Below, in pieces: positions 51,261-63,578 of a stretch of 64,000 bases of DNA. The stretch comes from Amphiura filiformis (Eukaryota; Echinodermata; Ophiuroidea; Amphilepidida; Amphiuridae). Each line of letters opens with the position of its first letter. Positions within the stretch are counted from its first letter, which is position 1. The notes beneath the pieces were generated by a model. That model was not told the origin of the DNA and made no database searches. It worked only from the letters and a program-made list of their open reading frames with translations. The stretch covers positions 4,173,912 to 4,237,911 of the forward strand of contig NC_092629.1 in NCBI RefSeq assembly GCF_039555335.1, read 5' to 3'. Both the position numbers and the translations under genes were made by a program.

Positions 51261-53007
51261 TAAATGTCCAATTTAATTCAAATGAAAAGAAAAATGAGCC
51301 TGGGCTATATGATTCCCATTTGAATTTAAAAAAGAAAACAAAATGGTCAAAATGGCAATTCTTTACTTAATGAAATTAATGCCACCTCTTAACATAATAA
51401 GACATACATGTAGTCATTTAAATGATGGGGAAATTAGTTTGTTTCGAAGCTTCCCATAAAAATACGTATTAGATATCTTTATATACTTATTTATCTATTA
51501 TTCATTAAAAATCCCTTACAATGTTACCATTTTCCAGACATTTATGCTGTTACTAGTTGAAGGCCAGTGTACCAGATTGGTTAAGACAACACGTGTAAAC
51601 ACTAATTTCTAATTTTTTGACATACATTTTGTTTGTGTACTTATGGAAGCAAAAACAGTTCTTAGTTTCACAAATGATGATGTGGACATGTGAATTTACT
51701 TTAGAAGATAATTTGAAAGGAATATCATAACTTCATTTATAGTTTTTAAAGAGTTGCATAAGCATAAAAGTCAGTTTTACGCGGTGCAAACTTGATATTC
51801 GCAAACATGGCCAAAGTTCCCAACCCGTTTTCTGGACGACTTAGTTAATCGAACATAGCTTTTGAACCCAAAGATACCAACTAAGCGTCTTCTTTTAGCC
51901 AATATATTACTTATTGTATTTCATATAACATTTGTGTGATAACCCTTTTAGTTTTTTCATGAGAAGTCAAAATTCAATTGTATAAATTTTATTGTTACAC
52001 CCTGTATATTTTTATATACAGATTGCCAGAGTAATTGCAATGATTTGAACGTGTGTCCCAGGTACGATCCTGCGGGGCTATTTTGGGGTCATCTTGATGG
52101 TCAATATAATGTGTTATAAATTATGCTGTTTGTCGGAATACATACTTGAATACTAGTATTTGCCATCTGGTTTAAACTATGTTTTTACTTTTGCATAACG
52201 AGGTTAATTTCGTGGGCAAAAATGCAAGACTATCATAAGTGCATACGGTATTGCATGGTCTTAAAAGCAGGATATTTTAAATGTTTTGCACGCTGTCTAC
52301 GATTTATTATCTTAAAGAGGAAAGGGCTGAAATTCATTGGCATAAAACAGAAAACAATGAATTTGGATGCCTGTACTGTTAACATATTTGCTGTCGTCAA
52401 GCAAACCTATTTGTTTTAACTCATGTCAAAACATCGCTAAATAATAGACCTATCATGCACCTAGGCGCAAGAATTCTTCAAACTTAGTTTGAATCAGCCA
52501 TAATGAGAAACGTTTCTAGTGGTTTGACCATGTCATAGCAACTTTATAACACACCCATGTAAATTTCCTCTTGGATGACCTCCGACCTAGTGGAAGCCAT
52601 CCACCATCCACCGACATAATACCTACTTGTTCTGGTTGTTTGCAACAATTTATACACCATATAGCCTACTCTTAATAGTTATCAATCCGTGAAATTGAAA
52701 TACTAATATCGTTCACATTGAAATTAATTAATCAAGTGATTTGGAAAGGTTTGTGCGTTGTTGTTGAATTTATTACTAGTCAACATTGAGTTTTACTTGG
52801 TATTTGCCAAATGTTATACGTATTTGCCAAATGTTATACATATATAAATTGTTTTTTGCTGATTAATTGTTGGTATTTAGTTCCTGCACAAACCTGCCAG
52901 TTGACCAGGCCAACGCTTTTGGACCTTTAAGCCTAAAGTCGTGTATTCAAGACAAAATAAGAAATTTTATATGAATCTGTAATTTATATTCTGACAGTAT
53001 ATAAATT

Positions 53008-53345
53008 AGCTACATGTATTTGACTGGGGCTTCAACTTCATCAATACTGATGTTTTCTTCGGGGTTTTTTGGCCAATTTGTCCATTTTCAAAATACCAAA
53101 TGACAATTACTTTTAAGCAATTTTTAAACAATTTTTTACAACAAAGTTTTACACTTGTGCTGGGATCACTGAATGGGGTGGAGAAACTAGCTGCATGTAT
53201 TTGAATGACGTTTCAACTTTGTCAATATTGCTGTTTTCCTTGTTTTTATCCATTTTGTTTTTATTTCAAAAATACCCAATGATAATTACTTATCCTTCAC
53301 TTTTAAGTAATATATACACACTCAAGCTGGAATCGCTGAATAAGT
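53008..53345. repeat. Direct duplication of ~180 bases
   Basis: CTACATGTATTTGA, TTCAACTT, TCAATACTG, GTTTTC, CCATTTT, CAAAATACC, AATTACTT and GCTGG...CGCTGAAT occur in the same order from about 53,010 and 53,191, with about 75-80% identity by eye. Confidence 0.55.
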
Positions 53346-53749
53346 CTTTAATATAGTCTTGCATAATGTTATTTAAGTGTCGACAAATATTTGAGTAATA
53401 ATTTTTGCAAGAAAAAAAACCATTACTACAAAATTTAAAAAATGTATATGTATGTTTTGATACAAAACGTTTTCAATACATTTATAATGCAACACATTTA
53501 ATTTTATGAGAACGTTTTTACCAAAACAAAAACACAAAATATAACCTGTTTAAACCACGCCACATCCTAACCATACTATATCCACTACCATACAGCAGTT
53601 CCCTACAGCCACCACCACACAACCCCCATGCATCACCCTACCACCATACGCCTATACCCTCCCCACCCACTACCCCGCCGCACCCAGACTCCCTAGTAGC
53701 AATGCCGATTTCGGAACCATATTATGAATGCCCGCGTGGACGTCAGTGC

Positions 53750-54926
53750 GTACTAGCTTCTGGCTGTCAGAGGATCCATAATTACAGTTTTCAGTTCAAT
53801 ACAAGTATAAAGTTTACCATGTCATAAAAAGGTTCTTAACCTTGTATACATATTTGCACCTGATTTTCAAAAGGAATAATACATGGATGCATCGTTATGT
53901 CCATAAACACCTGATAGTTAATAACAATACAATTTGGGTGGTGCTTAACTTAACCTTATTTCAACATATTCAATGGTATCAGTACTAGCTTCTGGCTGTT
54001 AGAGGATCAAGAATTACAGTTTTTCAGTTCAATACAAGTATAAAGTTTACCATGTCATAAAAAGGTTCTTAACCTTGTATACATATTTGCACCTAATGAT
54101 TTTCAAAAGGAATAATACATTGAGGCATTGTTATGTCCATAAACACCTGAGAGTTAATAACAATACAATTTGGGTGGTGCTTAACTTAACCTTATTTCAA
54201 CATATTCAATGGTATCAGTACTAGCTTCTGGCTGTTAGAGGATCAAGAATTACAGTTTTTCAGTTCAATACAAGTATAAAGTTTACCATGACATAAAAAG
54301 GTTCTTAACCTTGTATACATATTTGCACCTAATGATTTCCAAAAGGAATAATACACGGAGGCATTGTTATGTCCATAAACACCTGAGAGTTAATAACAAT
54401 ACAATTTGGGTGGTGCTTAACTTAACCTTATTTCAACATATTCAATGGTATCAGTACTAGCTTCTGGCTGTTAGAGGATCCATAATTACAGTTTTTCAGT
54501 TCAATACAAGTATAAAGTTTACCATGTCATAAAAAGGTTCTTAACCTTGTATACATATTTGCACCTAATGATTTTCAAAAGGAATAATACATGGAGGCAT
54601 TGTTATGTCCATAAACACCTGAGAGTTAATAACAATACAATTTGGGTGGTGCTTAACTTAACCTTATTTCAACATATTCAATGGTATCAGTACTAGCTTC
54701 TGGCTGTTAGAAGATCAAGAATTACAGTTTTTCAGTTCAATACAAGTATAAAGTTTACAATGTCATAAAAAGGTTCTTAACCTTGTATACATATTTGCAC
54801 CTAATGATTTCCAAAAGGAATAATACACGGAGGCATTGTTATATGTCCATTTACGCCTGAGAGTTAATAACAATACAATTTGGTGGTGCTTAACTTAACC
54901 TTATTCCAATATATTCAATGGTATCA
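53750..54926. repeat. 236-base satellite, five tandem units
   Basis: Units start at about 53,750, 53,982, 54,218, 54,454 and 54,690 with TACTAGCTTCTGGCTGT and end with TATTCAATGGTATCA. Identity is very high (mostly a few differences per unit). Units 1 and 4 carry GGATCCATAATT; units 2, 3 and 5 carry GATCAAGAATT, so two unit types are mixed. No ORF spans the array. Confidence 0.92.
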
Positions 54927-55387
54927 GAGTAACAAGCGAAAAATGGAATCGACTTTTAAAATATACTATGATGATTTACCACCATGCGACAAGTAAATTA
55001 AATTCAACAGCTACATGATAGTTCAATCTTCTGTAAATAAAAGCTAGGAACTTTTAAATTGCTATTCATTTCAATGGTGATTAAAACCAATTCTACCATC
55101 ACTGACGATGATATTGATTTGATATTGAACATCAAAAGCAAACATATATTTATAACACTGTGTTATTTTGATACATTTGTCTTTAAATTCGAAAATACAG
55201 ATTAGCCTATTCAGTTGAATAATTTTTGTTTCAAGACCATGATGTGATTTGTTTCATATTTTAATATCAAATAAAGAAGAAGGAGACGGCCTATATGCTT
55301 CACCCTAGCAGGGCGTAAGACAATGCGAGACACAAATTAATATATGCGAGGATCGGAAATAAACGATGCATGCTCGAGCAATTATTA

Positions 55388-55660
55388 TTTAAATGACGTG
55401 TTTAGGGCTCTAACAAACTGACATATGAAAATATTGAGAGAAAAAAAAATCAGGACTCAGCGGGGATTGAACCCCGGTCGCTGGATAACCGGTCCAGAGT
55501 TTTACCACTGTTTACCTGAGTTCACAGTCGGTACTCGGGCAATCACAACTTAAGTCCCCATGATCCAGCGATCAGGGTTCAATCCCGCTGAGTCCTGATT
55601 TTTTTCTCTCAATATTTTCATATGTCAGTTTGCTCGAGTCCCAAACACGTCATATTTTAA
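55388..55660. mobile_element. Palindrome with a tRNA-like sequence in each arm
   Basis: Arms 55,391-55,490 and 55,562-55,656 are inverted copies sharing CAAACTGACATATGAAAATA, TTGAGAGAAAAAAA, TCAGGACTCAGCGGG, ATTGAACC and CGCTGGAT. Each arm holds a B-box (GGTTCAATCCC when read outward). The left arm plus the centre, read on the minus strand, gives a near-cloverleaf with CTGGA/TCCAG anticodon stem and acceptor halves pairing 6 of 7. The arms are not identical, so it is not an assembly artefact of simple fold-over type. Confidence 0.7.
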
Positions 55661-56759
55661 TATCGTAACATTTCATGTTTTACTGTTAATAGCAATGTTT
55701 ATGTCCTTAATATTAAAAGAGAATTGTAGTACAGCGTGTATATACATTTTCAGGCAAATAATTGAAATGCATTTAATATATAAGACTTCGGTATATTTAT
55801 TCTCCACAAGTAACGAGCGATTGATTTCGACATATTAATAATATTATTATTACTGATAGTAACAGGTCCATTCAATCCAGCAATAATATCAAATGTAAGA
55901 AGTAAAAACCGATTAAAGCATAACGTTTTTGTTTCATTCCCATTGCTACATGTAAGTCTGTGTGCTTTCATATGTAATTGATTATAATAAGCACCGATAG
56001 GCAAGTTCTGATCAGTAACACAGATATCAACATATGAACTTATATTGACATTTCATGGATGATTTAGTTTAGTTAATTTGATTTTATTGTCAAATTTGTA
56101 AAGGGAGTTTTGTATACGACGCGACACAAGTAAATGTAAAGTTATGGGGCCAAATCTGAAATGATCAAGCAATTTATAATTTTTCTGAGCCAGAATTACA
56201 TTGAAAATCAAATTTTGACATTTTAGACCGATATGACTTCATGTATATCAACCCAACTCAATTATACAACGTGCAATTCCTAATGACGGATGTTGGTAAA
56301 TGCAATTTTACAACCATGTCCAAAAATAGTGTCAAATAATTGCAGGACACGAGAAAATTTTGGCCAAAATGTTGTCCAAAAACCGTGTCAAAATACTGTT
56401 GTATACGTGGTCGATACATAAAAGAGGTTGTTCGGTCAAAATTCGACCAAATAACGAAGTTTAAACATTTCTAAACACCAAAAACTGTCTCAAATTACTC
56501 CAGTACAAATGATCGATGCAGAAAACCATTACAAGTGTAAAATACAACGTAATGACGAATGTCTGATCTAGAGCCAGCATCACCGAGCATACACAATTCC
56601 ATGTAGAAATAGACTCATTAACAATTATTAACTAAAATATACAAAAATGTATGTAAAACATACAGTTTTTTTAACATAAAGATTACGGAGTTCTATGTTT
56701 ACATGTTTTATGTAATTTGTGTATGATTTCGACAAGGTAACAGGACCGTGGCTTGGGTG

Positions 56760-58960
56760 AGTGGGCTATTCGCCCTTATTAACCCTAAAAGCTTTGGAGT
56801 TTGGTTTTGAAGTCGTTGATGGTTGGAGCTAACACTGTATAATGGTGTAGTTTATTCCAGTAATAGCTCTTTGGCTGAAGAAGTAGCGCCATGTATCTAC
56901 TATCATGTGTTGTTTTTGGAGTTTCATTGGATGACCTCTTGTAGCTTAATAGTCTGCTAGTTTGAACATGTCTGTCGGCTTTATGTTGTCAATTCCTGTG
57001 AATATTCTGTACGTTTGGATCAAATTTGCTCTTCTCCTTCTATCTTCCAGCGTCATGAGATTCAGTTCCTTTAGACTCTCGTGGTATGGCTTGGATTTCA
57101 GCTCTAGTATTATCTTTGTCGCTCGTTTCTGTACTCCTTCAAGCAGCTTGATATCTTTCTGTTGGTATTGTCGCCAGGCTTGGAGACTGTAATATAGGTG
57201 TGGTCTGATGTGGGACTTGTATAATTGTAGAATAATCCTCTTGCTCCTGTACTTGAACGTTCTTTTTACCATCCCTAGTGTTCCGTTAGCCTTCTTGGTT
57301 GCTTCTGCTACCTGTTTCCCTACTTTGAGTGTATTAATTTTTCCGTCCAAACGCCCAAGTCTTTTTCTTCTGTTGTACTTGCCAGTGCTCTATTCTTCAT
57401 TTGATACTGGTGTTGCGGATTGTTGTGTCCAATGTGCATGACTGAGCATTTATCTACGTTAAAACTCATTTTCCACTTGTCAGACCAGTCCATGAGCTTG
57501 TTTAAGTCTTTTTGCATCTTCTGGATTTCTTCATCTGAGCCAACTTTGCTTGTCATCTTGGTGTCTTCCGCAAATTTACTTATCTCTGGGATGAGTTGAT
57601 GTTTATCTCCAAGTCATTCATGAATGAGGAAGCAGAGTGGGCCCAGGACAGACCCCTGTACAACTGAACTTGATACATCGCTTGTCTCGGACTTTGCTCC
57701 CTGCACAACTACCCTCTGCTTTCTGTCAGCTAGCCACGCCTGTATCCATCCCAGTATTTGGCCTTCTATGCCATGAGCTTTCAGTTTTTGCAACAGACTT
57801 TTGTGCGAGGCTTTTTGTAGGTCTAAGTAGATGACATCAACAGCAACATGCTTTGTCACTGTTTCAAGGTGCATTAGTAGGTTTGCAGTACAGGATCCGC
57901 CTTTCATGTTGAGGTCTCTGATAAGGTTATGTTTGTCAAGCTGAGCAGTTACTTGGTCTTTGATTAGTTTCTCCATTGTTTTGCAGATTACAGTATCTTT
58001 CACTTTGCTTTTTGATCTGGTGTATGCATAAAATCCCTTGGCATTTTCTTTGATTGGGTCAGCGATGCTCTTTTCATATTTGTATTTGCCTCACATATTT
58101 TCTTCTTTGCTGTCTTCCCACAGTCTCGGTAATGTTTGTTGTCTGCTTCACTTTTGGTTGTCTTGAATTTCTGCCATGCCTTCTTCTTTTTTCCGCACTG
58201 CTTTCATGGTTGCTCTTGTCATCCATTTTGGCTTTGTTTGCTGCTGATTTGTCTTCATAGGTATGTACTCTTCTGCTAAGGAATCTAGTTCGTTTTTAAA
58301 ACAAGTCCATGCTTCTTGTGTGAATTTATTTCTGTACTCTTCTTCCCAGTTCCTGTTATGCAACTTCTTCCTCATTTCTTCGTAGTTTCCTTTGCCATAG
58401 TTTCTTGAGTGGACACGAGTTCCAGCCTTGATGCTACAAATCATGGTGGTCGCTGGTGTCTAACATGTCTTTCACCTGTAAATCGTCAATCATATCTGGC
58501 TCTGAACTCAGTACCAGGTCTAGAATTGCACCTTCTCTTGTTGGTTCTGGTCCATATGTTGTATTGTACTTGTTCTAGGAATTTATTTACATCAATACAT
58601 TTTCATGTTTGGTTTCAGTAGCTTTCTTGAGGTATCTGTATAATTGGTCAAGTTCTTCATCTGTTACTACTTGTGTCTTGTATACAACTCCAATCATTAT
58701 TCCAGCATTCACTTTCTGGTTCTTCTCTGTATCCACGTTGCATATTTCGCACTATACTGCTTCTTTAAACTCAAAGTCTTCTTCTGATAGCTTCTATGCT
58801 GTGCTTCAAGTACAATGCTGCACCTCCACTTCTTTTTGTTTCTTTTCTCTGTATCCTCTAAATAGCTGGTACTTTGGTAATTGAGGTCCTGCATCAGCTA
58901 TAGTTGAATCATTTTCTTATGATCCGTGACCATTCATAGCATACCTTTGTTTCTCTGTGG
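56760..58960 (-). mobile_element. Degraded LINE, minus strand
   Basis: From high to low coordinates: an endonuclease remnant (VVYKTQ near 58,680; LDLVLSSEPDM and SDHHD near 58,450-58,540), a linker (PKWMTRATMKAVRKKEEG), reverse transcriptase parts (VIYLDLQKASHKSLLQKL, VVQGSVLGPLCF) and a C-terminal part (FNVDKCSVMHIG, LEGVQKRATKIILELKS, LNLMTLEDRRRRANLIQTY). Frameshifts separate the pieces, the YxDD catalytic motif is not preserved, and it is 5' truncated near 58,960. It is a different family from the 27.4-31.7 kb copy. Confidence 0.75.
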
Positions 58961-59019
58961 ATTTGACTAGATGGACATATTTTAAGAAAAAATGGCTCCT
59001 ATGTCCCTCCCAAAAATGG

Positions 59020-59860
59020 CGGGAAAATCTATTTTTAGCTCATTTTTCAAAATGGCCGCCGGTGACATATTGAAAAACATGAAAATCTATAAACCATGAC
59101 CTGGATAGGCTATAATATTTTTGGCATGCCAAACCTTTTAAGATTCAAAGTATTTAGAGGTCATCTTGATCCCTAAATCCAAGATGGCCGCCATTTCCAT
59201 ATTGAAAAACATGAACATCGATATATCATGAAGTGGATAGGCTATAATAACAAACAATGTGTCGTTTTCAACTATGTGTGGTAAGCAGAACCGTTTAAGA
59301 TCATATTCAAAGAGTTCAGGGTCACCTTGATCCCTAAATCCAAGATGGCTGCCAGTGCCATATTGACAAAAACATGAAAATCTATATACCATGAAGTGGA
59401 TAGGCTATACTGACAAACAATGTGTCGTTTTCCACTATTTTTGGCATGAAAAATCTTTTTATGTCATATTCAAAGTGTTTGGGGATCATCTTGACCCTTA
59501 AATCCAAGATGGCCGCCAACACCACATTGAAAAACATGAAAATCGATATATCATGAAGTGGATAGGCTATAATAATAAACGATGTGTCGTTTTCAACTAT
59601 TTTTGGCATGCAAAGCCATTTAAGATCAAATTCAAAGAGTTTGGGGTCACCTTAACCCCTAAATCCAAGATGGCTATAGTGACAAAAACATGAAAATATA
59701 TATATCATGAAGTGGATAGGCTATACTGACAAACAATGTGTCGTTTTTCACTATTTTTGGCTTGCCAAACCTTTTTATGTCAAATATTCAAAGTGTTTGG
59801 GGAGGGGGTCATCTTGACTCCTAAATCCAAGATGGCTGCCGGAGCCAGATTGAAAAACCT
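59020..59860. repeat. ~160-base tandem repeat, about five units
   Basis: GTGGATAGGCTATA recurs near 59,103 (as CTGGATAGGCTATA), 59,233, 59,396, 59,559 and 59,712. Each unit also carries ACAATGTGTCGTTTTC, CTAAATCCAAGATGGC and CATATTGAAAAACATGAA-type cores. Units differ by 10-20%, so the array is older than the 53.7 kb satellite. Confidence 0.85.
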
Positions 59861-59943
59861 GAATATCGATATTTAATTACTTATACTATAGATTCTGAAA
59901 GTTTTACTTTTGTTCTTTCATGAACTTTTCACGTTAAGAGCAC

Positions 59944-60690
59944 GTGATGGAGAACAGAACAGACACTGAAGAGCTACAGCGCAACCAAGAGACTGATAAA
60001 CTAGAATGCATGCTGTGTAAAGATCATAGCCCTGTAAAAAACAGTTTAGAAAAAGTATCCGCAGAGAAATGGGAGAACATTAGGACAAACCCTTACAATG
60101 GAAGGGCCTTGATAAATTTCAACATGTCAATACAACAGTGGAATGGGATAAAGGATCTAAGGGTTATTATATGCATGCTACTTGTTAAACCACGATGTCT
60201 AACACACATGCTCAATCCCAAGCCACAAAACGCAAGCACAAAAACCAGAAAAAAAGGCTAGGATGTCAGGTCAGCAATCATCTTTCTCAGGACCTCCTCC
60301 CAAGAAACTTCGTTTAAGTATAGGTGTTCTGCATGATAAGGCAGATGAGGATACAAGAGAGCGGTTAGATACGTTAATAACGTCAATCCCAGACAGCCAA
60401 ACAGCCTTTTGGTTTTGAAATCAGATACCAGCGTCATTATTGGCGTCAATACGCCAGCAATCAAGCAAGAGATAATCTCAGTGAAAATGCAGAGCAACAG
60501 CATGTTAACCTTCGGGAGGCTCAAGCTTTGTTCTTTTAACATATCCAACAAGTCATATTTAGAGATCATGAAATACGCATCCTTCAAGGACTGCTCCAAG
60601 ATTACATTCCCATTACTTCAAACTACGGGCACTTTTCCCAAGTAAAAGTCCAGCTACCTCAAGGAACTTGGAATACATACACAGAAAAAA
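59944..60690 (+). pseudogene. Frameshifted remnant of an uncharacterised multicopy protein family
   Basis: The first frame (from ATG 59947) has KLECMLCKDHSPVKNSLEKV and ends at 60261. A second frame carries MSGQQSSFSGPPPKKLRLS (60,263 on) and ERLDTLITSIPDSQTAFWF. A third frame continues FEIRYQRHYWRQYASNQARD, REAQALFF, a stop, and FRDHEIRILQGLLQDY. The order, a CxxC start then a basic region and a helical EIRxLxGLLxDY segment, resembles uncharacterised repeated genes of marine invertebrates that I know only by pattern. At least two frameshifts and one nonsense codon make it a pseudogene. Confidence 0.4.
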
Positions 60691-60966
60691 CAATATGTAA
60701 AAAAAAATATGTATTCTCTTGTTTGGTAAAAATAACATAATATTAGGTAAAAAAGTGAACATAACTTCTGTGTAAATTTTAAACTACACGTTTGTTATGT
60801 AATCCTCACATTTTGCAAACGTTCAGCGTTTTTTACACATTGTTATGTTCAAAATTACAATTTTTGAAGTAAAAATAAAAATACCGAAAAGTTATGTAAA
60901 CTCGGTTCATGTGCTTTGCATAGTTACTGTGTAGTTTTTCGTGGCAACCCAGCGCAAAACGAAACG

Positions 60967-61036
60967 ATGGCGGATGACACGGTGGAAGACATTCTCGAGC
61001 GATGGAGGCTGTCCCAATATATTGAGAAGTTTGAAG
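60967..61036 (+). CDS. SAM-domain gene, exon 1
   Basis: ATG opens MADDTVEDILERWRLSQYIE then KFE, the first two helices of a SAM (sterile alpha motif) domain, and ends G|GTGAGT in phase 1. SAM domains mediate protein-protein (sometimes RNA) contacts. The exon itself is intact, but the downstream exons are damaged. Confidence 0.55.
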
Positions 61037-61553
61037 GTGAGTAGGCCTATAGCAGCATTTTTGTTTGTATCTTGCGTTTTGTCATGTTCATTTTAAATGC
61101 AGAGCGATATTTCAATTGTTGGTGCCGGGTGTATGCGTTGCCGTTGTATATCTGCACACGCACCCCATGTACACATGTAAGCTTATCGATGCATCACACA
61201 CACGACACACGAACTATACGAAGTTGATCGAGTCCACAGTTCATATGATTCCACATAATTATACATAAATCACATGACGCCATGGGAAGATCAATGCTCT
61301 TGGGGGCCTCATATGGAGGACATTTATTTTTTGTAAACAAAGATGAAAAGTCACGAGTGACGTCACATCATCAGTGGCTGAGAGAGCAAGGAGGGGGAGG
61401 AGGATGGGTACGATGAGCAGATGCATAGTCGGGGGGGGGGGGGGGCTGCCAATCCATTTTTTGATAAAAACTCTAAAATTCTCTTATTTTAACAAATTTG
61501 TATTTCCGTTATTTGGAACTGATCAGACTAACTTTGATGTCATTATTTTGCAG

Positions 61554-61641
61554 ATGAGGAAATAGACATGGTGCTACCATTAATCAGTTGTTTCCAAAAC
61601 TTGGGCCACGATGTAAATTCATGAAGCATCATCAGTCAGAG
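61554..61641 (+). pseudogene. SAM-domain gene, exon 2 with a one-base frame error
   Basis: It enters in phase 1 as DEEIDMVLPLI and should leave in phase 0 as FPKLGPRCKFMKHHQSE, the typical last SAM helix. The exon is 88 bases, but 89 would be needed to join both frames. The error lies near 61,586-61,591. As read, the entry frame ends at TGA 61,622-61,624. Splice sites (TGCAG and G|GTAAGT) are good. Confidence 0.5.
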
Positions 61642-61787
61642 GTAAGTTGGGAAGTTTTGCAATTCCATGATCAATGTTTGAAATTATGGGAAAAATATAA
61701 TTATTTGGTTTCGTTAAACAATCAGTTTAAATTATTTAAAGGGACATTCAGAGATATCTGTCAAAAAAAAAATTCCTTCCCAGACTA

Positions 61788-62663
61788 CAGCCTGTCTCAA
61801 AAAAAATTGTGCAAGTGAAAAGCGCCCTCTCTGGCAATTTGAAAATATCGTTGTGACATGATGCTTACATCAACGTCAAGGGCACAGTCTTAGCTCTCAA
61901 ATACCGTTTGTTCTGTTCAATTTGCTCCTTTTAATCTCGAGATATGTTTAGTTAACAACGAAAGGGTAAAATCACAATTGTGCCACTTTTACTAGGAATA
62001 GGGCTGTACATGTAAATCAATGATAGCTGATGTTGATACGTCTAATGCACTCCCCCTTCGGGGCTCGTGCATTAGACGCATTAGCACCAGCGCGCGTGCA
62101 TTATTTTGTCTAATTTCATTAATTTGTCAAATTTCATGAACTTGTCAAAGTTCATTAACCTATAAGTGTGCAATATTTGTTTGTCTTTTAACATGTCTTG
62201 AATGACAAAGAGAACAGTATTTACCATGGTAAAATCATTGACATGCACATGTATTTAATTTTACAGGAGAATGTGAAATATTTATTTATCGTTTAATTTG
62301 TCGTAAGTGGAAAAAGAGAATCATTATACCATTATCGTGATAAAACATTGAAAACAATTTTGTATTGTTGTGTAATTGATGCATTCGTTTAATTTCACGC
62401 AGGAACTCTTGATAAACTTGATGCTATCATTGCTTTACATGTACAGCCCTCTTCCCTAGTAAAAGTGGTACAATTGTGATTTTACCCTTTCGTTGTTAAG
62501 TAAGCATATCTCGAGATTAAAACAAGCAAATTGAACAGACTAAACGGCATTTGAGAGCCAAGACTATGCCCGTGTCGTTGATGTAAGCATTATGTCACAA
62601 CGGTATTTTCTAATTGCCACAGAGGGCGCTTTTCACTTGCACAATTTTTTTTGAGACAGGCTG
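61788..62663. mobile_element. 876-base foldback MITE with TA flanks
   Basis: Ends start CAGCCTGTCTCAAAAAAAAT, and the right end is its reverse complement; arms of about 230 bases match almost throughout. TA borders both sides (61786-61787 and 62664-62665), which fits Tc1/mariner-type insertion. There is no ORF. It lies in the intron between SAM-gene exons 2 and 3. Confidence 0.85.
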
Positions 62664-63095
62664 TAGTGATTTTTATTGTACTCTTAAAGCTGAGATGCAA
62701 AAGCTGGACCACAATGGCTGAAATCGAGTTATTGGCATTACGTTATAGTGCCGATTAAAATACACATTATATTAACTTTTATACAGGAACTATATGGACT
62801 GTTTAAATTATTTTAATTAGAAAGGCTACGAACTTGTTTGTAAAAAATTCCTTTAAAACGCGGTTTATGTGAGGCTCGTAAAATATTGTTTTCCTATCTG
62901 GTTGATACTGCATGCATTTGACAAAAATCACCATCCTAACTGGCAGTTCCTTGAAGCTATGATCTGTAGTGTGAGGCACCCAATTTCCACTGCTCCAATA
63001 TTGAATCACTATGCTAATAAATTATGACAATGGTTATAAATATTGCTTCCACAAAAACAATAATTTGTTTTTCTTTTCTTTTTTTCATTTTACAG

Positions 63096-63314
63096 GAAAT
63101 CACGGATTTGGAGCATTGTGTTGCCAACACCCAAGGTGGATCTCAACCGTCCGTTCTTGTTCTCGGTGGTTCCATAGCAAACCCCCAGCAGGTTTTCACA
63201 ATTGTGGAAAAGACAATTTTGCCTCAAAATTCACTCTTAAAGGCTGTTGACATCTGCTTGAAACTAGTTTATGTCTTTGACATACATTACCAGCCTAAAT
63301 GCTCTGGTGCCTGA
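63096..63314 (+). pseudogene. SAM-domain gene, exon 3, ending at a TGA in place of a Trp codon
   Basis: After TTTTACAG the frame reads EITDLEHCVANTQGG, PSVLVLGGSIANPQQVFTIV, LLKAVDICLKLVYVFDIHYQ and CSGA, then TGA at 63312-63314. Beyond it the frame goes on QFLENVVCEFKG, and a second copy of this end at 63,531-63,575 has TGG at the same place. The hydrophobic pattern (VLVLG...F..VE...L..AVD.C.K..YV.D..Y) resembles a C-terminal domain seen after SAM domains in multicopy animal genes; this is from memory of the pattern only. Confidence 0.5.
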
Positions 63315-63530
63315 CAATTCTTGGAGAATGTTGTCTGTGAGTTCAAAGGAGTAGTGAGAAGCAATTTGCTTCATGACTTCCGTATGCCATGCATGGCACT
63401 ATCTGACCTTTGATTCACTGTGCACCAACATTGAACAACTGATAAAATTAGCCTAAATTGTAAAGACAGTCATTATCTAATACTAAATCAAAACACACAG
63501 GATCTCTATGAACATTATTTTTTTAATGAA

Positions 63531-63578
63531 CGCTCTGGTGCCTGGCAATTCCTGGAGAATGCTGTCTACGAGTAGTAA
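63531..63578 (+). pseudogene. Second copy of the SAM-gene exon 3 end
   Basis: It repeats the 63,301-63,343 sequence (CTCTGGTGCCTGGCAATTC here, TGA instead of TGG there) and reads SGAWQFLENAVYE then TAG. About 230 bases separate the copies. It may be a partial tandem duplication or the true end with a lost splice arrangement. Confidence 0.45.

Noticed and set aside
55470-55600. Functional tRNA gene
   Set aside because: The T-stem is imperfect, position 33 is not T in the apparent anticodon loop, and the sequence lies in a palindrome. It is better called tRNA-derived.
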